From NCBI RefSeq assembly GCF_011043775.1, contig NZ_JAAKXY010000002.1, positions 620,001 to 684,000 of the forward strand: a stretch of DNA of 64,000 nt. The letters are read 5' to 3'. Both the position numbers and the translations under genes were made by a program. The notes under the pieces are model-generated. The model searched no databases. It had not been told where the DNA came from and saw only the letters and a program-made list of their open reading frames with translations. Source of the DNA: Natronolimnobius sp. AArcel1. GTDB lineage: Archaea > Halobacteriota > Halobacteria > Halobacteriales > Natrialbaceae. Positions 37,653 through 46,280 of the stretch are shown in pieces. The first letter of the stretch is position 1. Every line of letters begins with the position of its first letter.

Positions 37653-39281
37653 TCAGACCCGTCGAAGCAGTTCGACCACGTCTGCAAAGCCAACATCCTC
37701 GTCGTCAGCGAAGTCGAACGCGTCCGGATTGTTCTGGATACCCTCATCCTCGAGATTTTCGAAGAATGCGGTCACGTCGTCGTGGGTCGTCTCACCGTCG
37801 CCGGTGAAGTCGTTGTGCAGGCCGTCGTCAGTCGTGTCCGCAGGTGTGTACTCGCCGACCTGAATCGGCTCTGGCTCCGGATCGGAGTCGCCACCATCGC
37901 CCGGAAGCCCATCGTTGCGATAGGCCTCGAGTTGTGCTTTGACGTACTCGCCGGCGAACTCGTCGCCGCCCAGCAAGTCCCACTCACAGGGCAGGTCCTC
38001 GCAGTGGACGGGAATCTCGTCTTCGTAGGGGTGGCCAATGGAGTCGGTATCGTCCGGCTGTGTCGGGTCTTCGTCGAGAAACGACCGCGTGAACATGACT
38101 GGGCGCCAGATCGGATCGGCACACCAGGCCGTCCAGTGAATCGCGTCGCTCGACTCGAGCCACTCGAAGAAGGGGTCGGCAAAGTCGCTCGTCTGGCCGT
38201 AGAGTTCGGTCGCGCCGGCGTGGGTTGCCTCCCAACCGAACTCGGTGACGAACACCGGCACCTCCTCGTAGACGCCGTCGGTGCCCATGCCGTCGATGCC
38301 GACCTCGTCCCAGGCTTCGTCCTGGCTGACGACGTGACCCGAGTAGATGTGGTAGGCGTAGGCGAGGTTGTCGCCCTCGAAGGGCTCGATGTAGTAGCCC
38401 TCCGGGTTCTGACTCCAACTTGGCGAGCCGACGATGACGATATTGTCGGCGTGCTCGCGGATCGTATCCACCCATGGCTGGGCTAACTCCTTCCACAGTC
38501 GCCAGTTGTCTCTGACCCACTGGCGGTCGACCTCGGCCCACATGCCGGGTTCGGTCGGCTCGTTGTAGACCTCATAAAGGACGTGGTCGTCGTCAGCGTA
38601 TCTCGGCGCGACGATTTCCCAGAACATGTCGACCTCTTCTTGCAGGTCCTCGTTGATCGTCTCGTCTTGACTGTCTCCCCACATGCCGTCCCAGCCGTCC
38701 TCGGCGTCGTTATCCGTCCAATGGCGGTGGAAATCGACGATGGCGTAGACGCCCAGGTCGCCTAACTGCTCGATAATCGGATCGTAATGCGTCTCGAGGT
38801 ACTCCTCGAGTTCGGCCTCGGTGAACGCGACTGGGTCGGGCGGGCCGCCGGTGTGGCCGGGTTCGTGCTCGCCGATATCGACTGGCTGGGCGGGCACGCG
38901 GATGACTCTGGGATACCAGCCCTGGCTCTCGTCCGTGAGGAGGTCCACGACGTGTTCGGCGGCTTTTCCGCGTGCCGGTGCTGTCACGTTCAGGCGCTTC
39001 GGATCAGCGATGTTGAGTCCGCGGAGCGTGACGGTGTTTCCCTGCGGATCTTTGATCAGGTTTCCCTCAACGTGGAGTCGTGGCGTTGGAATGCCACGGC
39101 CCGTCTCCGCTGCGGCCGACGTTGTTGCCCCTGTGGCGAACCCTGCCGCGAGCGCTCCCGTCACAGCCGTTGACTGCAAGAAGCGCCGGCGCGTTGTCTG
39201 TCGGTCATTAGTGACTCCGTTCTCGAGGCGAGTTGCTGACTGGTCGTCTGTCTGCCCGTCTGTCGATGATGCGTATTTCAT
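37653..39281 (-). CDS. Secreted GH5 cellulase with C-terminal dockerin
   Basis: The 542-residue protein has a Tat signal (TRRRFLQSTA at 30-39) and a GH5 barrel from about 65 to 455. The acid/base is E241 in YEVYNEPTEPG and the nucleophile is E347 in VFVTEFGW; the strand VDFHRHW at 182-188 is also typical. The dockerin module is 487-542. It is a close paralogue of the next GH5 upstream, sharing GWYPR, PAQPxDIGEH and a CEWxLLGG segment. A TATA-like AAATATATG at 39319-39327 is about 40 bases before the ATG. Endoglucanase activity is the best guess. Confidence 0.87.
   Translation of the reverse strand: MKYASSTDGQTDDQSATRLENGVTNDRQTTRRRFLQSTAVTGALAAGFATGATTSAAAETGRGIPTPRLHVEGNLIKDPQGNTVTLRGLNIADPKRLNVTAPARGKAAEHVVDLLTDESQGWYPRVIRVPAQPVDIGEHEPGHTGGPPDPVAFTEAELEEYLETHYDPIIEQLGDLGVYAIVDFHRHWTDNDAEDGWDGMWGDSQDETINEDLQEEVDMFWEIVAPRYADDDHVLYEVYNEPTEPGMWAEVDRQWVRDNWRLWKELAQPWVDTIREHADNIVIVGSPSWSQNPEGYYIEPFEGDNLAYAYHIYSGHVVSQDEAWDEVGIDGMGTDGVYEEVPVFVTEFGWEATHAGATELYGQTSDFADPFFEWLESSDAIHWTAWCADPIWRPVMFTRSFLDEDPTQPDDTDSIGHPYEDEIPVHCEDLPCEWDLLGGDEFAGEYVKAQLEAYRNDGLPGDGGDSDPEPEPIQVGEYTPADTTDDGLHNDFTGDGETTHDDVTAFFENLEDEGIQNNPDAFDFADDEDVGFADVVELLRRV
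37656..37823 (-). repeat. Dockerin module copy 4 (GH5)
   Basis: This codes for the 56-residue C-terminal module. By eye it shares about 65 consecutive identical bases with copy 5 (near 37774-37838 and 39509-39573), much more similar than the barrels of the two enzymes. Confidence 0.85.
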
Positions 39282-39387
39282 ACCCTCTTACTACTCGTTC
39301 TGTGTGCTGACAGATTTCAAATATATGTGAAAATGTGTGTCAGCAGCGTGTGGTTGGAATGCGATACTGAGTCGCTGTGACCGCGGC

Positions 39388-41547
39388 TTACAGCTGACGC
39401 AGCAGTTCAGCGACGTCCGAGAAGGTAACGTCACCGCTGTCGGTGAAGTCGAACGCCTCGGGGTTGTCCTGGACGCCATCGTCTTCGAAGTTCTCGAAGA
39501 AGGCGGTCACGTCGTCGTGGGTCGTCTCACCGTCGCCGGTGAAGTCGTTGTGCAGGCCGTCGTCAGTCGTATCTTGGGCCGTGTACTCGCCGACCTGAAT
39601 ACCCTCCGAGGGCTCGCCGTTGTAGAGGTCCGGATCGTCGTAACCGGGGTCGGTCGTCCCCAGATCGAACGGCACCAGATCGTCGCGGTGAACCTCGAGT
39701 TGCTCTTTGATGTACTCGCCGCTGTCTTCGCCGCCGAGCAGTTCCCACTCGCAAGGCTGGTCTTCGACATCGGGACATGGTGCGCCGTCTGGCAGCGCTG
39801 CCCAGATGTCCTCGAGGTCGGTGTCGTAGAAGTTGTCGTTGACGAGAACCTCGTCAACGAGGTCGCCTTCGTCGGGCCCTTCTGGGAACTCGAACATCGT
39901 TGGGTACCAGCGAACGTCGGCACACCAGGCGATCCAGCTGATGCGGTCGTCGTCTTCGATCTGGTCGAAGAACGGAATGCCGTACTCTGGTAGCGTCCCC
40001 TGGCCAGTGGTCGTCCCGCGCAGCCAGTGGGCAACTTCTGGATCGTCGATCCAGCCGAACTCACTGATCGAGATGTGATGGAAGTCCATCGCATCCTGCA
40101 AGCCGGCGGCTTCGTAGCCTTCCCAGCCGTAACACGAGTCTTCGTAGACATCCTGATCCGGCTCGATGTATGGATCAGTCAACTCACCGTCTGTCTCTGC
40201 AGCGATGTCTTCGTGCCAGCTGTAGTTCGTATCGTTGAACCAGTTGTTGAGTTGGCTCACGTCGTGGCCGGCGTAGTTGTGCCAGGTGACGGCGATATTG
40301 TCGTAGCCGGCGTCGTTGAAGTCGTACCAGTACAGTCCCTGCAGCGACTGACACCAGCCGGGGACGCCGACCAGCAGCACCTGTTCGGGCTGGTGCTGTC
40401 GAATCTCGTCGATGATCGGCCCCATGAAGTCGTCGACGAACGTCTCCCACAGCGGCTCCTGTTTGAGCGCGCCACAGCCCTCAACTGGCCCCCAGATACC
40501 TGGCGCCGTTGGCTCGTTGTACGGCTCAAAGACCACGTGTGGCTCGTCGGCGTACCGGTCGGCGACGACGCTCCAGAACAGCAACGCCTCCTCGAGCAGT
40601 TCTTCGTTGACCTGCCAGTTGTCGTACTCGTACGGCGTGCCAGGGATGTCAGCATCGGTTTCGATGCCAGCCCAGTCTTCATCCGGATTGTCTCGGTACT
40701 GGTGGTCGCCTTCGTTGATGTACGTCGAGTCGACGTGACCCCACGATGCCGGCGTTGTCTCGTCGAAGGAGACGTACTGGTCCTCGTACGTGTTGTACGC
40801 CCAGTAGTTCGTGTACGGACTGTCGTATGGCAGGTGATTCTCTGCCGCGCCGGGGTCTTCCGTTCCCGGCGGCTGTTCGTGCCAGTGACGGTGGAAGTCG
40901 ACGATGGCGTAGACGCCGCGTTCCTTACAGCGCTCGACGAGTGGGTCGTAGTAGTTCTCGAGATAATCCTCGAGTTCGGATTCGGTGAACGCGACGGGCT
41001 GTGGCGGCTGCATCGCCCGTCGATTGTCACGAATTGCGTCCGGATTCTCGATATCTGGAGCCTCCGGGCGTAGGTTGCCATCGTCGTCGAAGTACTCCGG
41101 ACCGGCGTGGCCCATCGGGTGTTCGCCAATGTCCTGTGGCTGGGCAGGCAGGCGGATAGCGCGTGGATACCAGCCACGGTCGTTGTTGGTCATCATGTCG
41201 AGCAACTGTAGCGGGGTTTTCCCTCGCAGTTGGCTCGTCCGGTCGAGTCGCTTCGGATCAGGGATGCTGACCCCCCGCATCTTGAACGGTTCGCCCGACT
41301 CGTTGACGATTCGGTTCTGGCTATCAATCGTCAGGTCCTCAAACTCGCTGATGTTGCCCGCAACGCTGCCAGTAATGCCTGCGCCCAGCCCGATTGCGGC
41401 CGCGCTTGCACCGGCTGTTGCTCGCATCATCGACCGGCGCGACATCCTGATCGTCGGCTGTTCGCTCGCGCGGTCTAATGCCCGTCGTTTTGTGCTCTGA
41501 TTCGTCGATTCGCCCGTCTGCCGTCTGCTATTGTTGTTGTTGCTCAT
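39388..41547 (-). CDS. Secreted long GH5 cellulase with C-terminal dockerin
   Basis: The 719-residue protein is the largest enzyme of the cluster. A Tat signal (SRRSMMRATAG at 36-46) sits unusually far from the start; an ATG at residue 35 could be the real start. The GH5 barrel spans about 70-625, with acid/base E345 in FEPYNEPTAPG and nucleophile E496 in ISEFGW. Compared with its paralogue at 37653-39281 it has insertions near 225-310 and 440-520, with Cys pairs that could form disulphides. The dockerin module is 664-719. The upstream 150 bases are very AT-rich. Confidence 0.87.
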   Translation of the reverse strand: MSNNNNSRRQTGESTNQSTKRRALDRASEQPTIRMSRRSMMRATAGASAAAIGLGAGITGSVAGNISEFEDLTIDSQNRIVNESGEPFKMRGVSIPDPKRLDRTSQLRGKTPLQLLDMMTNNDRGWYPRAIRLPAQPQDIGEHPMGHAGPEYFDDDGNLRPEAPDIENPDAIRDNRRAMQPPQPVAFTESELEDYLENYYDPLVERCKERGVYAIVDFHRHWHEQPPGTEDPGAAENHLPYDSPYTNYWAYNTYEDQYVSFDETTPASWGHVDSTYINEGDHQYRDNPDEDWAGIETDADIPGTPYEYDNWQVNEELLEEALLFWSVVADRYADEPHVVFEPYNEPTAPGIWGPVEGCGALKQEPLWETFVDDFMGPIIDEIRQHQPEQVLLVGVPGWCQSLQGLYWYDFNDAGYDNIAVTWHNYAGHDVSQLNNWFNDTNYSWHEDIAAETDGELTDPYIEPDQDVYEDSCYGWEGYEAAGLQDAMDFHHISISEFGWIDDPEVAHWLRGTTTGQGTLPEYGIPFFDQIEDDDRISWIAWCADVRWYPTMFEFPEGPDEGDLVDEVLVNDNFYDTDLEDIWAALPDGAPCPDVEDQPCEWELLGGEDSGEYIKEQLEVHRDDLVPFDLGTTDPGYDDPDLYNGEPSEGIQVGEYTAQDTTDDGLHNDFTGDGETTHDDVTAFFENFEDDGVQDNPEAFDFTDSGDVTFSDVAELLRQL
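39391..39558 (-). repeat. Dockerin module copy 5 (long GH5)
   Basis: This codes for the 56-residue C-terminal module; the second loop is DFTDSGDVTFSD, the most divergent second loop of the seven. Confidence 0.85.
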
Positions 41548-41697
41548 TGTCGCCTCGTCAGTTGCTCGCAGTGTTCTTGTCCCGCGTTTCCTGCGAAGAC
41601 AGCTAATATTACAGTATAGATTATATTAAAACTAACTACTAATAAAGTGAAATAATTATGTGGGGAGGCTACGCTGTTGCTCCCGTTCTACCACGTC

Positions 41698-43434
41698 CTA
41701 GACGTCGTGAAGCAGGTCGACGACGTCCGCGAAGCCGATTTCGTCGTTGCCGGCAAAATCGAAGTCTTCCGCGTTCTGCTGGACCGCATCGTCCTCGAGG
41801 TTCTCGAAGAAGGCGGTCACGTCGTCGTGGGTGGTCTGGCCGTCACCGGTGAAGTCGTTCCGGAGGCCATCACCAGTCGTATCCTCGGGCGTGTAGTCGC
41901 CGACGACTGGGTCATCGTCGCCCTCTCCGTCGCCATCGACTGTAATTTCCAACTGGACAGGGGAAGTGGCGTCAGTGACTGAGACCTCTTGGGTCGCCGA
42001 TTCGCCGTTGACGGTGACCGTAACCTCGTGGTCGCCGTGGAACACTGCGGTCTCGAACTCGCCGCTGGCGTCGGTCGTCCCCGACTCGTCGGTCCACCAC
42101 TCATCGAAGACGAGGTCGACGTACTCGTCGTAGGCCGGCTTTTCGGTCCAGTCCTCCTCGTACAGCGGTGCGTCCGGATCGTCGCCCATTTCCGGGCCCC
42201 AGTGGACCGGGTCCCAGTGCCCCCACATGAGGAAGTCCTCGGCTTCGGGGTGACTGAAGAACGTCTTGAGGAACTGGTGGAGGTACTCGGCCTGCATCTG
42301 TCGATCCCAGCCGTCACCGAACATGTCGAATTCGGTGACCTTGAGGCCGGCGCCGTACTCGGCGTACTCGTCGAGCCGGGTCATCATCGTGTCGGGATCG
42401 ATGCGCTCGTGCTCATAGTGGTGAGACTGCATCCCGATGCCGTCGAGATCAATCCCACGCTCGTTCATCAAATAGTCGATCTGGTCATGGTACTGGTCGC
42501 GGGCGTAGCCGTGGTCGCCGTTGAGCGTATTATAGTCGTTGACCGCAATGTCGATGTCGTACCGGTCGGCGACCTCTTCACCGAACTCGTACCAGTCGCC
42601 CAGGATTTCTGCGGTCTCCGGCGTAACGTTGTCGCCCTCGACGGCCTCGATCATCGCCGGCTCGTGGAAGACCTCGTTGACGATCTCCCACTCCGTGATG
42701 TCGTCGCCGTAGTGTTCGATGATCGTCTCGATGTGATCCATTGACTCGGAGACGACGTAGTCGGGGTCGTGATCCGGCTCACCGGCTTCCTCCCAGTCTT
42801 CGCCCATCGCCTCGACGACCCGCGGCGGAATCGCGTGCGCGTCGATATTCCCCCACAGTGCGACGTGACCGCGCACGTCCATGTCTCGCTCACGCGCCCA
42901 CTCGACCGCGTCGTCGGCAATCTCGGTGTCGTCCTCCCAGATGTTCCACTTGTGGAGATTCTCGAGGACGATCATGTTGAAGTGCTCCTCGAGGGTTTCG
43001 GCGTAGCGCTCCTGATCTTCGTCGGTGTAGATATCCTCGCCCCACTCACTGCCCCGCGTGAGGAACTCGGCGTGGGCCATACACCCAAAGCCGAACTCGT
43101 GTTCCTGCTGTTCGATTTCGACCGTTGCGTCCGTGACAGACGAACCGTCCTCAGTCTCGACGACGACCTCGAGGTCACCCATTCGGTACTGTTCGATACG
43201 CTCGTCCGCGTCGGCTTCCCAGGATTCCTGTGCACCGACGGTTCCAGTGCTGCCCGCCGTAACGCCGAGGCCGGAAAGCCCGCCGACCAGTCCTGCAATG
43301 CCTATGCTCCGCAGATAGTCACGACGCTCGAGTGCGGCTGTGACGTCACGTTCTGCATTGTCTGTTACTGGCTGGTCGCCATCGGTTCGGTCCGCTTGCT
43401 CCGATCTCGTCGTATCGGTCTTGTCGTATGTCAT
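41698..43434 (-). CDS. Secreted GH10 endo-beta-1,4-xylanase with C-terminal dockerin
   Basis: The 578-residue protein has a Tat-like signal (ERRDYLRSIG at 36-45), then a small beta domain (80-115) often seen before GH10 barrels. The GH10 barrel spans about 115-445, with acid/base E254 in WEIVNEVFHEP and nucleophile E368 in LKVTEFDMFG. Residues 450-500 form a further beta domain (GEFETAVFHGDHEVTVTV). The dockerin module at 523-578 has GLRNDF instead of GLHNDF. It has no recognisable CBM of its own. Confidence 0.9.
   Translation of the reverse strand: MTYDKTDTTRSEQADRTDGDQPVTDNAERDVTAALERRDYLRSIGIAGLVGGLSGLGVTAGSTGTVGAQESWEADADERIEQYRMGDLEVVVETEDGSSVTDATVEIEQQEHEFGFGCMAHAEFLTRGSEWGEDIYTDEDQERYAETLEEHFNMIVLENLHKWNIWEDDTEIADDAVEWARERDMDVRGHVALWGNIDAHAIPPRVVEAMGEDWEEAGEPDHDPDYVVSESMDHIETIIEHYGDDITEWEIVNEVFHEPAMIEAVEGDNVTPETAEILGDWYEFGEEVADRYDIDIAVNDYNTLNGDHGYARDQYHDQIDYLMNERGIDLDGIGMQSHHYEHERIDPDTMMTRLDEYAEYGAGLKVTEFDMFGDGWDRQMQAEYLHQFLKTFFSHPEAEDFLMWGHWDPVHWGPEMGDDPDAPLYEEDWTEKPAYDEYVDLVFDEWWTDESGTTDASGEFETAVFHGDHEVTVTVNGESATQEVSVTDATSPVQLEITVDGDGEGDDDPVVGDYTPEDTTGDGLRNDFTGDGQTTHDDVTAFFENLEDDAVQQNAEDFDFAGNDEIGFADVVDLLHDV
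41701..41868 (-). repeat. Dockerin module copy 6 (GH10)
   Basis: This codes for the 56-residue C-terminal module; it ends in VVDLLHDV and has DFAGNDEIGFAD as second loop. Confidence 0.85.
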
Positions 43435-43552
43435 AGTTGAGTGCTCGAGTGATCGGCCACGTCTATCGGTTGTTTCCAGGTTGCCGGGTGCTCTCCAGTC
43501 GCGTCCGTGATCGACTCACTCGGCTATTCACGTATATTACACAGTGATAATT

Positions 43553-43568
43553 ATAAATATTATCTAGT
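43553..43568. promoter_or_regulatory. AT-rich shared element upstream of the GH10 gene
   Basis: ATAAATATTATTATCT lies 119-134 bases before the xylanase start. It resembles elements at 46200 and 48277, at similar distances from the scaffoldin and GH5 starts. Confidence 0.4.
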
Positions 43569-43693
43569 AAAAATAGGATATAATATCGGGTCGGTCGACC
43601 ATCACTCGATTGCGTCCGCCCGAAAACTACCCAACGGGGTGCATATCGGGAGTGTGATGACAGGGTGTGATGCCAGCACCCCTGTGTTTCCGA

Positions 43694-46063
43694 TTAGGAG
43701 ACGGTGATCTCGACTTCGTCAGTGGACTGACGATCGAGTTGGTCCGTCGCCGTCAGTGTCACCGTATAGGTTCCACTCGAGTCGTACGTGTGGTCGTTCC
43801 ACCAGCCGCTGGCGGTCGTGCCGTCGCCGAAGTCCCACTCGAGTGAGGCAATCCAGGCGTCGTTCGGTGACGTGTCGGTGACGCTGAATTCGAGTCGATC
43901 GCCAGCCGAGACGGATGTACTCGAGGGCTCCAGTTCGGCCAGATCGTCCTCGAGTGGAATCTCGCCGTCGAGTGGTTCCCAGGCACCGTTGATGTCGTAC
44001 TCGGGCTCTTGGCCTTGGTTCGTCCACTTGGCCTCCCAGTCTTCGCCCTCCCAGGAGACGCGCTCGCCTTCCTCGTAAAGGACGTCGGACTCCCATTCGG
44101 AGTAATCGCCCGGTTCGCCTGGGTCAGGGTCGTCCTCGTCGGTCGTCGCCGTCACCGTTGCGGTGTCGGTCTCGTCGCCATCGTCGTCAACGGCGCTGAC
44201 GCCGACTTCATACTCGGTGTCGTCATCGAGACCCGTCACCGTCGCACTCGAGGTCGTGGTATCGCTGTCGAGCGTGCCATCAACGTAGACGTTGAAGCTG
44301 GCTGCGTTTGCGTCGGCGCTCCAAGAGACCTCGATGGAACTCTCGGTTGTTTCGGCGACATCGAGGTCTTCGGGGACGACTGGCGACTCATCGACTGGTT
44401 CACCGTCGACGGACAGGGTTGCGGATTCGACGTCTGCGTCGATATCTTCGTCATCCAGATCCTCGATGCGGACGATTTCGACGTCGAGATCGGTCTCGCC
44501 GCCGGCTTCGCCCTCGAGTTCGACGTAGCCGAAGTCGATGTCGGTCGTGCCGGGGTCGAGCGGTTCAATAGCGCTGAGACGGACGGTGTCGCCATCGATA
44601 TCGACGTAGCTGATCGGTTCAGAGGTGTCTGGGAACGGCTCGCTGATGTCTGCGTCTGCAATCGAGGCGACGCTATCGTCGACGGTGAGATCGACCGTAA
44701 AGCCGAGCAGGCCGTCGGGTGCCTCCGAGAGGCCGAGGTCGACGGTCGTCGTGTCGCCAGTGTCGATCTCGTCGTCAGCTGGATCGACCGTGATCGTTGG
44801 CGTTTCCGGTGGCTCTTCACCGTCGACGGACAGCGTTGCAGACTCGACGTCTGCCTCAATATCTTCGTCATCCAGATCCTCGATGCGGACGATTTCGACA
44901 TCGATGTCGGTCTCGCCAGCGTCTTCGCCCTCGAGTTCGACGTGACCGAAGTCGATGTCGGTCGTACCGGGGTCGAGCGGTTCGATGGCACTGAGACGGA
45001 CAGTGTCGCCATCGATATCGACGTAGCTGATTGGTTCGGAGGTGTCTGGGAAGGTGTCGCTGATGTCAGCGTCAGCGATCGAAACGACGCTGTCATCGAT
45101 GGTGAGGTCAACGGTAAAGCCGAGCAGGCCGTCGGGTGCCTCCGAGAGGCCGAGGTCGACAGTCGTCGTCTCGCCAGATTCAATCTCGTTGTCTGCCAGA
45201 TCGACGGTTACCGTCGTCGTTTCCGGCGGCTCGTCGTCTTCTTCGTCCGTCGTTGCTGTCACCGTCTCAGTGTCAGTCTCGTCGCCGTCGTCGCCGACTG
45301 CGCTCACACCGATTTCGTACTCGGTGTCGGCCTCGAGACCGCTTAACGTTGCGCCGGCGGAACTGGTTTCGTCCTCGAGACTGCCGTCGAGATAGACGTT
45401 GTAGCTGGCCGCGTTCGCGTCGGCGCTCCAGTCGACTTCGATGGAACTCTCGCTCGTCGAGACGACCTCGAGGTCTGTTGGCGTACTTGGTGGCGACGGC
45501 TCGTCGTCGGGTTCGCCAACGGTCAGCGTCGGAGCGTCGTAATTGGCTTCTCGGATGACGTCGCTGTCCGGGTCGGTGAGTGCGAACTCGTCGAGTTCGA
45601 GGGTCGTTTCGCCCTCTTCCTCCTGGGCTTCGATGTGATAGGTTCCGACTTCGACTTCGGATTCCTCGATGTCAGCGATCCGTGGAAGCAAGATCGAGTC
45701 GACGCCGCCGCCTGCTTCCTCGATTTCGTCGTTCAGCTCGATTTCGAGCAACGAGTTATTGATGTCGACTTCAGTAATCAGTGCAACATCGGGATCGACC
45801 TCGAGCGTGACGTTGACGCCGGCCGAGCCGACTGGGGCATCCTCGAGCGAAACCGTTGCCGTTGTCGTTTCACCGGGGTCGACTTGTTCGTCAGCCAGTT
45901 CGGTGACGATGGTTGGAACGTCCTGTGCGGATGCCGCTGAGGCACCGAGTGTGAGCGCGCCTGCGCTCGCGCCGGCAGCTTTGATGAAGGTGCGGCGTGA
46001 GGTCGGTGTGCGATCTTCTGCGTCCTTTTCGTCTGTCGCGTGGGTTGTCGTGTCGTCGTTCAT
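43694..46063 (-). CDS. Scaffoldin-like secreted protein: three cohesin-like, two Fn3, CBM5/12 and PKD modules
   Basis: The 789-residue protein has a Tat signal (SRRTFIKAAG at 22-31). Cohesin-like domains lie at about 49-183, 283-414 and 421-553. Each begins with the pattern V(D/E)PGETTTxxVxL, continues with a DLTxDDS strand and ends with a VESATLSVDG type strand. Fn3 domains lie at 194-273 and 562-642. A CBM5/12-like module (652-699: VLYEEGERVSWEGEDWEAKW, then GQEPE and W695) should bind cellulose or chitin. A PKD domain (708-789, EWDFGDG) ends the chain. There is no dockerin or membrane anchor. Lying among six dockerin-bearing enzymes, it is the obvious assembly platform. The start at 46063 is set by the Tat motif; ATGs at 46099 and 46147 are in frame. 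That the modules are functional cohesins is inference from family resemblance and context. Confidence 0.85.
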   Translation of the reverse strand: MNDDTTTHATDEKDAEDRTPTSRRTFIKAAGASAGALTLGASAASAQDVPTIVTELADEQVDPGETTTATVSLEDAPVGSAGVNVTLEVDPDVALITEVDINNSLLEIELNDEIEEAGGGVDSILLPRIADIEESEVEVGTYHIEAQEEEGETTLELDEFALTDPDSDVIREANYDAPTLTVGEPDDEPSPPSTPTDLEVVSTSESSIEVDWSADANAASYNVYLDGSLEDETSSAGATLSGLEADTEYEIGVSAVGDDGDETDTETVTATTDEEDDEPPETTTVTVDLADNEIESGETTTVDLGLSEAPDGLLGFTVDLTIDDSVVSIADADISDTFPDTSEPISYVDIDGDTVRLSAIEPLDPGTTDIDFGHVELEGEDAGETDIDVEIVRIEDLDDEDIEADVESATLSVDGEEPPETPTITVDPADDEIDTGDTTTVDLGLSEAPDGLLGFTVDLTVDDSVASIADADISEPFPDTSEPISYVDIDGDTVRLSAIEPLDPGTTDIDFGYVELEGEAGGETDLDVEIVRIEDLDDEDIDADVESATLSVDGEPVDESPVVPEDLDVAETTESSIEVSWSADANAASFNVYVDGTLDSDTTTSSATVTGLDDDTEYEVGVSAVDDDGDETDTATVTATTDEDDPDPGEPGDYSEWESDVLYEEGERVSWEGEDWEAKWTNQGQEPEYDINGAWEPLDGEIPLEDDLAELEPSSTSVSAGDRLEFSVTDTSPNDAWIASLEWDFGDGTTASGWWNDHTYDSSGTYTVTLTATDQLDRQSTDEVEITVS
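44405..45217 (-). repeat. Tandem near-identical cohesin-like modules 2 and 3
   Basis: Two units of about 400 bases (44822-45217 and 44405-44803) encode almost the same 132 residues, including an identical run around DGLLGFTVDL and VRLSAIEPLDPGTTDID. The differences are few, indicating recent duplication or gene conversion. Module 1 is clearly diverged. Confidence 0.9.
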
Positions 46064-46199
46064 TGTGGGTGTCTCCTCGCTTGCTGTCTCCGATTCCATG
46101 CTGGTGCTCGCTCTCTCGCTCGTGCCCGCCAGCGATGGAAGGGACACATATTACAGCTCTATTCCGACAGATAATAAGATTTTTTATCGGCTGAATAAA

Positions 46200-46213
46200 T
46201 TAATATTATCTCT
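46200..46213. promoter_or_regulatory. AT-rich shared element upstream of the scaffoldin gene
   Basis: TTAATATTATCTCT lies 137-150 bases before the scaffoldin start. It differs at only one position from AATATTATGTCT upstream of the first GH5 gene over the 12-base core. Confidence 0.4.
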
Positions 46214-46280
46214 ATTTCTCGGAGTATGATGGGGGCTGGTCGATACTGACCGGCCCCATCTCGAGTATGTTAGTGCGTGC

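Noticed and set aside
44009-45346. Plus-strand 445-codon frame opposite the scaffoldin
   Set aside because: Its apparent internal repeats simply mirror the duplicated cohesin-like modules on the other strand.
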